Shown in pieces: positions 11,001 to 23,000 of a stretch of 64,000 nt of DNA. The notes under the pieces were generated by a model, which was given only the letters and a program-made list of their open reading frames with translations, searched no databases and was not told the DNA's origin. The position numbers and the translations under genes were made by a program. The DNA is from Schistosoma mansoni (lineage: Eukaryota; Platyhelminthes; Trematoda; Strigeidida; Schistosomatidae): contig NC_031497.1 in NCBI RefSeq assembly GCF_000237925.1, positions 18,343,705-18,407,704 of the forward strand, read 5' to 3'. The stretch's first letter is position 1. Each line of letters starts with the position of its first letter.

Positions 11001-14000
11001 TAACTTAGAATCCTGAAGAAAAACGGAAAAGAGGAAGGCTAAGGAACACACTGTTTCATTAATATTCATTCTAGGCAATATCAATCAATGTTTCCAACCA
11101 GTTCGTTATGATAATTGTATGAACCTTAATCAGGTAACTTTAATTGTTGACAATGTATGGACAATGAATTTCAACATATTTTAAGTGAAAAAATTAACAG
11201 TCTACACACTTTCTAAACTTCAGTAAATCCCTGATATAATGCACTTAACATTCAATGTCATTAGTGTGATACTTGTCCAACCTATAACACTAAGATTTAA
11301 ACACACGTTGTTTAACAGTACAGCCAGTAATGCATGAAACCTCATTAAATTATTGGATAAAATAATTTATTTTATGTAACCACAGACTGATTAACAACAA
11401 ACAACATTTAGTTTTATCCGTGCAATACCAATAAATAATGCAGGAAACTGGTTGAGATCATGAACCGATCAATGTCAGGTGTGAGGCAGTTACCTACAGA
11501 AGACAATGGAAAATGGCCACGCAATATCGTGCATTGGTTGCGATTAGACATTAAAACCGTTGAATGCCAGCTCACTGGTTTAGAGGTTAAGATTTTATTC
11601 AAGAAACCAAAAGTTTCTAGGTTTCAGCCCAGAGTGAGGAATGGTGGGTGGGCGCTGCTTGAAAAGTCCCAGACTAGAACAAAACGACTGTCTAGTGCTT
11701 CCAGGTTTTCAGTGGTGGTTTAACATTGATCGGTTCACGATCTCGTGTAATGGAGGTATTTTTTAAAAATAAGATTCAAAAAAAGAAGAAAAAACCTACC
11801 TGACAAGGCTAAAGCATCAGAAAATGCAAACTTTTCCAACAGTGAATTATCTTCAGTCAAAGAAGCTGATGCAAGCTTTGAAAATTGGTCTTCTAATGTT
11901 AAATCCTAATAAATTAAAAAATAATATTACATAAATAACTTTTTTATAGCTCACTTTGTATGATTGTTGTCTTTGTTGTTCTGTATGATGTGATACATCT
12001 TTTAATGATGGAATATGTAAGTAAATGTCTTCACCGACAACACGGGTTTGATCACTATGATAAAAAAGAATGATATTTATTAAATGAAAATACTTAATTT
12101 GAATAAACTAATTAGATTATAGAATGAATACAATATATTGTCTAATTGAGTTATTAGATTGAGCTTTCAACGCTCGACAAACGCAAGTAGTAAAGAAATT
12201 AAAGATTGAGTGGGAATCCGCGTTATCAACTATCGAATAAATATGCTTAAAGCTACTGAATATTTATAACTACACAAACTGATCACATAACAGATAAGCA
12301 GGTAGTGACATTTTCCAGTTTAATAGTTCACGTAGTCCAAGGTCAACCACCTACATATACATCTGACATTTCATACAGCAATGAGAACTCGTGTAGTTTG
12401 TTTATTGGCTCTGTAGAGAGCTCATAGAAGGGACGGTTTCAAGAACAAGTCAAAACATATAACCAACTCAGTATCCATATATCACATTACCCTCACCAGA
12501 ATTAAACAAATCAGTCGTTCATCGAGGTAAATCCTTTCGTTCATCCAAGAGAATCAACCATTATGATTTAGTCACAGATAACTCATTTATGTACACTGTT
12601 AACAAGGATCAGTTAAATCTGTCTAAAGATTAGTTTGTGAAGCATAAAAATAATGATACACAATAAGATATTTATAATGCTCAAAGCATTAATCATTAAG
12701 TCAATCATCAGTTATTTAATGAATACGATATATTATTGCACATCGTTAAAAGAGATATTTCAAATATTGTCTAAACATCTTACAATTTAATAATTTTCCT
12801 ATGAAGTTTACTGAAGACTCAGTAAAACCGGATGATTTACTGCTAAATAATAATTCGAATGAAACACCATGAATTGGTACTGCAGTTTCACCATACCGTC
12901 ATGGCACAACAGAAGAACTTCAAAGAGTCTTAAAACAACACAGAATTAAATCATACTACAAAATGACCAACATCATTCGGAATGCTTTAGTTCACATAAA
13001 GGATAAGATCCTGTTTATGTCAACAGAGGATTACGCCTAAAAATTAGGATGTATCGATTGTGATACCTTCTACATTGGAGAGTCATCTCGCGAAATCTTG
13101 ACTCCAACCAAAGAGCATCTAAGGTACACAAAGAAACCGCCAAGTAATCCTGTAGAACTGGAAAGGCTCCAAATTGAATCGGCAACAGAAGTCCATTTCA
13201 TTCTCAATAACTATCAAGTCGATGTTAAAAGTATCAAAATAATACAAAAATGTTTTTTCTAACTACAAAGAAAAGCAAGTAGCTGAAGCTTTTCATATAT
13301 TACTAAATCCAAATGCCCCCAATAGAAAAAAAGCCCTACCAACCATCAAACTTGGATCAAATATCCGAGTTACTATGTCTGATTCTAGTCAGATCTCACA
13401 CTATTATCATGCAAACAAAACTCAACTCTATCCTTTCACATTACAGATGTCACACTTTTTTTTATCTATTAACACACAAACATGTCTCACATAAATCAAC
13501 TTAACTGGAGTAACGTGACATTGACCTGTTTTTTGATTGATCGTATTTAATATTTTTGTATTGTTCCTTTCTACCATTTAAAGTTGGGTTAACTCAATTT
13601 ATCAGAAGAGATTTTTTTGTGGAGATTTAGTATTTTCATAGTTGAAAGCGTGAGTCAATTGAAGCTAGACCACCAGGGAAAACCTGGAAGCACTCCACAA
13701 AAAAAACCTGATAATAATAATAATCATATGCTCACTAGTGACTGACTTCGAGAGGTAAATCCAGGAGTTCTAGTAAGCAGTGACCAGTGGAGTTCATACC
13801 ACATCTGTTGTTAGATAGGAACTCACTGAAGACAATTGGTGAACGGTTGCTCAACTTCGTGGATTGATTGGAGTTAGACATAAACACGATGGGATGCCGG
13901 CTCAGTGGTCTATCGGTTAAGTGCTCTAGTGCGAGACTGGTAGCTCCTGGGTTCGGATCTCGCGAGGCGGGGTCGTGGATGCGCACTGCTGAGGAGTCCC

Positions 14001-17000
14001 ACAATAAGACGAAACGGCCGTCCAATGCTTCCAGGTTTTTCATGGTGGTCTAGCTTCAATTGACTCACGCTTTCAATCAACTTAATTTGTTTATTTATTC
14101 TTTGAAGAAATGGCTTGAACTGAGTCAAGAAATGTTAGAAAAATTTAATTTTTCTACTCATTAGGATACTAAAAATAGATTATTTCTATTAATAACAATT
14201 TAACCTATGCTCGATTTATTTGAAATTATCAAGTCAAACTTAATAATAATACCTATTGCCTAAACATGTCTTTATTAAATTTAAATTAGTAACTGACAGT
14301 TGAATCCAGTATCGTTTTGGTTTAAATGCCTATGCGTTATACACTGAACTATTGAGTTCAAATAGTCACTTGTCTGTACAACAGGTATGAACTTTATTGT
14401 TGTTGACGTTAAGGTCTCCAATTGATCAGTCTTTGTTGGTATATGTGCATCTGAAGAGGACCAACTCTATAATTCTATTTTGTCATAAGTTTTCAAAACG
14501 AAAAGGACTGGATCATGAGTCTCAGTGTGAAAATCAGAACTAGGATGAAGGTATATTCATCTAACCAACCACCAAATAGAACGACAACAGAGTTCTGGAT
14601 TCCACCGCTAGTCACTATTCAAACTTTTATAAGAAATCATGATGAAATGACAATATCAACCCAATCCGTTCATGATACACAAATGATAATATAAATTGAT
14701 CAATTACAATCTTCAACATTGACAAGAAAATTATAAACCTTTATAAATTGTCTAAATATCTATTTGTAAAGATAAAATAACCGCCAATCGAAGTTGAACA
14801 GTTAATTTAAATACACATCAATTAGAGAGTGAGTTGAAACTGTTGGGGCGATCCTGCAAATTACTCGCAATAGATATGACAAGCTCAGGAAAACATTAAG
14901 GAGCATTTTATCCAATCAGAGTTTGATTAGAAGTTTTATTAGGAATATCACGAAAATGAAAAGTCACATGTAGAGGTTCTGATTGGTTGATTACTACACT
15001 GTTATCATGTTTAGTAGTATCCTAGATTATTTAGGAAAACCCAAGGACTTTTAAAATACTATAAAAACCCTATATTTTCTGTACATAAATGAACATTTGG
15101 AGTAAAGTGCTTCCCGCATATTTTGTGCCCTTTCTTTCGTGTTCAAGTCGCTGTGTAGTTCTAGCTTGGGGGTGCAAGACTAGCTTAGGATCCGAGTATA
15201 GCGTTCAATCAACAAGACATATCAGAAACAAAAAAGAAATAACAATATACTCACTTGGTTAAACAATATCTTAAATCTTCGCGTTCAATTAGATTCTCTT
15301 CTAAAATTCCTTCACTGAATTGACGAAATTCTTTTAATAATGACTGATGCTAAATATTTAGTAAAGTATGAACATATATATAAGATACCGATACATTATT
15401 CTTCAGTTAAACAGTAACAAAATCGATGACAATGTTAGGCATGAATTTTAGAAAAATATACCAAGGTCACCTCAAGTACGGTATGAGATTATAATTTAAA
15501 CTATATATATATTGAATGTAAGAATATCAAATTGGTAACTATGAGGTTATTAAATTTTTTTTTCATAGTTGAAATCATGAGTCAATTGAAGCTAGACCAC
15601 CATGGAAAACCTGGAAGCACTGAACGGCCGTTTTGTCCTATTATGGGACTCCTCAGTAGTGTGCATCCACGATCCCGCACTCGCGAGATTCGAACCCAGG
15701 ATCTACCAGTCTCGAGCCAGAGTCCTTAAATGCTAAATTCTCCACAAAACCCCCTCTGATCTATTAAATATTGTCTAATTTATAGTGTTGTTGGTGTCTT
15801 ATCGATGAAGTTTAGCTTTTAACAGTCATCCAGTTAGCTACATAATACAACATTATAATATACTTTGCATGACATATGATAATTGGAGAAAATTATTAGA
15901 AAACTGATCGACGTACAGTCTGTACATACCTAGTACTTATCAGAACATCTTGCCAATTAGCTTGCAATTACTTAACATTTGAGTGAGAAGAGTTAGTTTT
16001 TAAATTACTAATCTATCATAGAGGAGGTTTTCTGTGTTTTGATTGCCACTGTTAAAATTGATGAATGGAATGCTAATCGACAGATGAACGCAATGATATG
16101 TGTGGCCAAATGATGGTTCCATACAAGACCGTATAATTCACTTAAGCCCCCGGAATGATTAAAAATCAAAGACAAGATAACTAGCCAGATGAATAGTTCG
16201 TTATGTAATAAAAAGAACATGCTTATATAACAAATAAACATGATGAAATGTTATAGGCAACTGAAGGAAATTAATCTGTAAGTAATTCATTCTCCAACTG
16301 TTAGAATTAATCTTTGGATATTATATTACAATTGTATTATCACAAAAAATGCAACTCAATGGTGATAATACGTACAGGTTTGTATTGCCAAGGTATATGG
16401 TACAATAAACATGTAAGCGTTAGACATAACTATCTAACTCTATAAAATGAATTTCATATCCATGAAACACCATGTTTGATGAAATGCTATTTATAAACGT
16501 ACAATTTAATGATAATTCCAAAATTAGTGATGCAAGACAGTTATCCACTTCCGAAAATGGATGAAGGGTTGCGCGAGATGATGGATTGATTGAAGTTAGA
16601 CATTAAAACTATTGGATTCCTGCTCAGTGGTCTGGAGGTTAAGATTTCACGTGCAAAACCGAAAGGTTCTAGGTTTGAGCCACTGATGTGGGATCGTGGA
16701 TGAGCATTGCTGATCAGTCCCATACTAGGACGAAACGGCCGTCCAGTGCTTTCAGGTTTTCAATGGTGATCTAGCTTAGATTGATTAATACAACCTCCAC
16801 AAATCCCTATACTGATTTAAAATATGTCAAATAATCAGAAAAATTCAAGATAATAATGAGTTTCTGTTCGACCCTGTTACCGGAAACATTAAGAATAACT
16901 CTGAATATACAATCTATAATATAATCGGGCATAAACCAAACAGGATATCCTCAGAAGTTATCAGATTCTACTGTTTAAATTACTGTGGTGTCTTTTTTCA

Positions 17001-20000
17001 ATTCTATAAATTTGACGTGTATATATATATATGTACCTTATTGTTAGCTTTATTTTGACCAATAAATTATTATTATGCGATTTACTGTCTCTAAATTATA
17101 TTCAGTTTATTGATTACTGTATCCCATGTTCACAGCCACACTTGGCTTGATCTTGTACAAATATTATTTTCTATTTTATGGTGTGATGCGGTCAGTCTGT
17201 CCGGTATATGAACCGAATATGCTTGAAATAAATGATTCACATAACAGAAGCTGTAATTGGTGTTTTGGACTCAACTAAAAGGGCTAGGTGTATGAAGGAC
17301 CATTAAGGACGCTAGGCTGCTCATACCAATCGAACGTCATTGTTTTAGCACAGTGCTAAGATTGGAAAAGTCGTATTCCGATTAGTGGATAAATTACGTG
17401 ATAAAAAGCCGGGCATAAGATCACAACAAATTGGCGACGCATTTTTCAAATTCATAACACAACTGTTATTAAAATTTGGAATTTTCCACAATTGATATTT
17501 GTTGAAACTCTCATTACGTACAAACTCCTTGTAAAAATGACTCAATATTGCCTAAGATCTTATCTTGATTTGATTTTCTTGTAGAATCTATGATACAACT
17601 CTTGTAGCAAGAATCATCCACACTCAGATATGTTCGGCTGATCAGCTTCAAATAACTGGTTGAAATACAAGTCATCAAATCCAATTCTAGCCAAATGTAA
17701 TCAACATATGACCTCGGATATTATTGAAGAGTATGAACTGTAATTAACTAGTTGCTATATCTACAATTACACCACTTATAATATTTAAAAAACTTCAAAT
17801 TGGGAACGAAATTCAAATTTTCTGTAAACAAATACAGATAAATGTTTTTCAAGCTATTCAAACTAATGGACTATGAGTCATCAATAAGTGTTAATCGGTT
17901 AAGTGCTCTGGTGCGAGACTGGTAGGTCCTGGGTTCGAATCTCGCGAGTGCGGGATCGTGGATGTGCACTGCTGAGGAATCCCATAATAGGACGAGACGG
18001 ATGTCCAGTGCTTCCAGGTTTTCCATGGTGGTCTAGCTTCAATTGACTCATGATTTCAACTATGAAGAATATGTTAATACAATCCTAATTTCATGTTGAT
18101 ATCACCACACGAACAATAAAAAAAAACAAAGAACCAACTGGATAATTACTTGATATTACTAGTATTCAGTGACTAATGCGAATTATTTAACCGGTGACCG
18201 GATTAACAACAGAATTGTTATTTGAAGTGTGTACATCATTAAGTTATGACAAAAATGGGTTTATTTGAAATTAATTTAAATGGATAAAGTGTTAGTGAAG
18301 CGCAATCGGTACGAAAATGCATGAACAATGAAATTAGAGAAGACGGACTGATATTTACAGAAGGAAGAGTGAAGATTGAGACAATTGATTGTTATTTTGC
18401 AAATTAACTGTTCACTGTATGATTATCAGAATTTAGTGAGACAGTCTGTAATTTGTGCTTAAATACATTCGATTGTTCCCACTCGTGTTCTTGTTCACTA
18501 CATTAGTAAGTTCAATTAATTTATACTTAAATTACTGTTCTCTATCAAAAAATACTTATGCACAAATTAAACAACAATCTCCCATTTGATTCCTTTTTTT
18601 GAACAATTGTGTTACTCTTGGACATGTTATTCAATTGCTAAAATGAGTTTTTATAACCTAATACATAATATTAGAATTCAGTGGTAGCATGGTCTCAATG
18701 AAATATAAAAATTTTGGGTTCGATTTCTGTTGAGGATATGTGAGAAAATATACAGCAAACGGTGAATGAATGAGTCTTTTTGAAAAAGGAGAGGAAAAAT
18801 CATGTAAGGAAATTGATGACGGGAAAAAAAATTCCGATGAACTTACATTTTCCTCAGGCATATTCCAAAATACAGCCACTCCATTACTGAAAGTATAAAA
18901 AAAAGTGGAAGATAATAACAGCTGAATATAATCCTTGTTACATTATCTTGGCAATGAGGTTAGGAAAAATGCTCTAATTGAAAAAAAGGAAATACGTGGA
19001 AACTATTACTGAATCAGTTTTTGTTCAAAACTCAATCACAATAGTTACATCATTGTTTTTGAGAGAAACAAACTACTCTAGTGGTGAGCTAAATTCCCCT
19101 CAGTACCACTGTCCAAATATTGTCATATCAAATTTCAATTATGGTAATTGAAACAATTTTAAATGCTGCTATAGGTATTTGTGATGAAATACAAATCCAG
19201 GCGCGAATTATTTAAATGTAAACAACCCAGAATCCCTGGTCAATGTGTTGTTTATTTAGTTCACACAGAAATTGGTTCAATAAGAAATGCAAAACAAATA
19301 TACCCCACTAATGAAATAATGTGAAGAAATGTAGGAAGAGAAGAATAGTTATGATGTTTGTATGTAGTAATGATTCCTTCGTAGATTGTTATGCGCTTAT
19401 TACGACTTCTAAATACAGTAAATTCAGTTGTGCTCATCGAGTTCTATCTGACTTGAATCAGAAACTTTTGGGAGTTTCAGGCTAGTATATTAATCCTAAT
19501 ATCTTCTAATATCATGGAAGTACAATGAAACAAGAAATGAAAATAATAATAATTTACAGTTTGGTTGAAATTGTAGCTAAGAAAAAAATTCAGTTAGGAA
19601 AGCTTATCTGACTATCATGAAGAGTAGTAGAGAAAGAAGTATGGTAGGATAGCCGTTAGCTATATTTGGTAGTGACTGAGATCACCGAATTTCACCATCT
19701 CATGGATCCCAACAGTTGGTTCCTGATGAGTTAACCAACCCTAGACCTATATAACTATCTCTCATACAACGGTGTCATGTCATAAACTGACCACCCCTCC
19801 ACTCTTTGCACTGTGTGAACATCGAAAAATAGTGCACAATGAGGAAGTCGTTATGATGAAATTCGTAAGCCACAACTAATCTATCAGAGTGCATATTTCA
19901 AGATGGTAATACTAATTGAATTACTATCACTGCGCCCGAACACATATTGCCGGACCTTGACATAACTAATTTAGTGGTAACATTGATTCTCAGTAATCTT

Positions 20001-23000
20001 TTCAAAACGGAATGGCCGAACATCCTCAATTCAGGGGGCTTGAGTTCCACATGCACCCTATGCTACCCCAATGAATTTGAAACACATAAAAACGACCATT
20101 CAAACTCAGTAGCTCACTGGATAACGCTTTAAATTGAGACCGATCGCACAGAATGAATTTATGCCAACAAAGATGAGTCAAAATTCAGTTCTGAACATCA
20201 ACAATAGACCATACATTTCTAATCATGTTATCATCGACAGAAGCAACAAATTACTCCAGAAGTTATTTTATACTCTTAATTGTTAGTGTCTGGGATTAGA
20301 GAGCAATCAGAGGTATTGTGAGTTGGGTTTGTTGATCATTTGCTTATTTAGTGCAATCATGTTGCAATTTTACAGTATCCAACATAGACACCGAATACTA
20401 AAATACAACATTCGGCTAAATAACTATGGATTTGTGGTATATCAGTATCCAACTTTTAGCAAATGAGTTGTGGTCGTGAATCATACCTTTGGTTTGTGTA
20501 AAATTGTCATCTTTTAGTAATAATCGTGACTCAACCTAACGCCTGTCGTTTTTGCCTTTTGTTGTAGACATTAACATTAAAGACCCTTACGATGTTAAAA
20601 AGGAGCCCTAGATGTTAGACGATCTGGCAACTTTCTCCGATGATTCACATCATACATCAAATAGATCAATCAGACTGATGAGATTAACGATTAGTATCCA
20701 ATGGTCGGTAAGTATACCCATGAATAGATGCTACACATAAACAAAGACATGTACACAAACACACTTACTTGAAAATAAATGCATCCCATGGATTATTATT
20801 TTCCGTATTTATTTCAGACAACTGAGAGATTAACAATACTTCCGATGATAATTCCGATGGCAATGTAGGAAATTTATACAGATTATCAAATTTGGAAAGA
20901 TAAGAGCGGAGCATTTTCAAATCAGTGCACTGGGCAAAACCATAACCTGAGATATCGTAAAATCCGGATTGTTTTAAATCAGCGATTTCCTGTATATGCA
21001 AGAGGTTAAGGTAATTTAAAACAACCAAAATAATAGGAAACGACTAGATAAGAGTATAGTGCCAATAAGCAGTATATTCGATGTTACACGGTGCCACAGT
21101 CTGGAACGTTATCATTGTGTTATTCGTGTCGAGACTGACCTACTGTAAGACTGACAGGTTTACAATTAATCGATCAGTGAGTAATGATTAGTGGCATGTT
21201 TGTCCAGTCCTTCTATGCTATCAGTCACTCGTCAGTGATGCTCGGTGTAAACTTATATCCATGTGGTCTGAACCTGCATCACTTAGCGCTCTTGTTCAAG
21301 ACGCTATTACCAAGCTATAAGAACATTACAATATGGTGAACGCAGTGTTGAACCACTTAGATTACTGGAACTTGATCGATAAAACTAGATCAGTAATAAA
21401 GATTGGAAAAGTATAACCCTGGCCACTGCAGTGATCATTCATTGAAAAGCAATAAGTAATGATTAATTTATATAAATACACTGAGACGGTACAAAAATGA
21501 AATTTTGATGCGACTATAGAATTTCATCCCTAAGTGATGATTTAATTAACTAGACTGACAGCAAAACACTCGTAAATATTGTACACAAGTGTACGATGAT
21601 CATTTTTAGATTGAGCAACAGAATTTCTCTACAGTAACATAGAAATCGGCGAATTTGAAAAAAAGGAAATTTTTAAAATTAGCTCACAATCGTAGTTACT
21701 AACTAATCAAAAATTTAATACAGGCGAGTCCTTCTGCGATTTAGTCAGAGAGCTATCAGTTTTGGTAACTAGGGTTTTAACACTGAATCACTGGATCTAA
21801 GTGAAATGTTTGCTGTATTCAAACTTTGTTCATATGTTTGATTTGCACACAAACCTACTGCACGTTTTTTACTTAATCATCGTCGTCAGAGATCAACTTA
21901 TTGCCAAACATAATTCGACATGCTATTTAATTATTGATTGTGCTGTCTCTATATTCAGTTGGCTTTTTCCCCTTTCTTATTCGAACACTAACAAACTGGG
22001 ATGAATAGTGCGAAGGTATAATTCTTAAGACTATTATACAAAGGGTTACTACTTATGTTTCTATTGTATAGTTAGTCGACGTTTTTATATACCCCTATTT
22101 CTAAGTTTTCGTTTTATTTATAAATCTTTGTCAGGTCTTATTTCAAATTCGGAATTAATAAAGTATTCTTCTATTACTCTGGTTTTGCATAAATGAAGAC
22201 TAGATTATGTATACCGGTACCTGGTATACTTCCTCATTTTTTTCTACACAAATAAGGTTTTAACCATAAATGTTGATAACGAAATGTAATAGAATGTGGC
22301 GTTACTAAAAATGGTATGATAACATGGGATTTGAACTGTATAAACTTATGACATTCTTCAATGGGGTTCAACGCTGACCTTGACGAGAACAATAAGAATT
22401 AAGAAAATCTCTTTTGTCTAATATCGTTGTTGAAACAAAATGGTTTTGAAGGAAATACTGGAAACTATACACTAAACGACCTGTAATTTGAACGAAATCT
22501 GTGTTATGAGGTTAAGAGTTGTCGCAAATAATCATAAAATAAAATGTGAGAGCTGAAAGCCTTTCACAGAGTTAAGATGCTTCATGGTAAAAATAAAAGT
22601 TCACCATGAAAACGTGGTTAAATCTCATATTCATTAAACTTGTTAAGTAGATTAACGAATTATTAATATTTTGTAGAAGGTTTCCTACATATGTGTAGAA
22701 CATAGACAAGTACATCATGTATTTTAATTAGTTGGTTTCAAGAACATAATAAGATATCTGGTCTTCATTTAGATTACTGATCAAAACTAAAATTTTATAT
22801 CCAATAAATTCGTCAATTTTAGCGAAGTTACAATGAACATCCTATGAATCATGAGTCAATTGAAGCTAGACCACTATGGAAAACCTGGAAGCACTGGACG
22901 GCCGTTTTCCATAGTGGTCTAGCTTCAGTTGACTCATGATTTCAACTATGGAAATACTGAAATCTCCACAAAACCCCTTCTGATCTTATGAATCGTTGAA

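Noticed and set aside
18675-18725. tRNA-like stretch with AGTGGTAGC and GGGTTCGATT
   Set aside because: Acceptor and anticodon stems do not pair convincingly; at best a worn tRNA-derived repeat.
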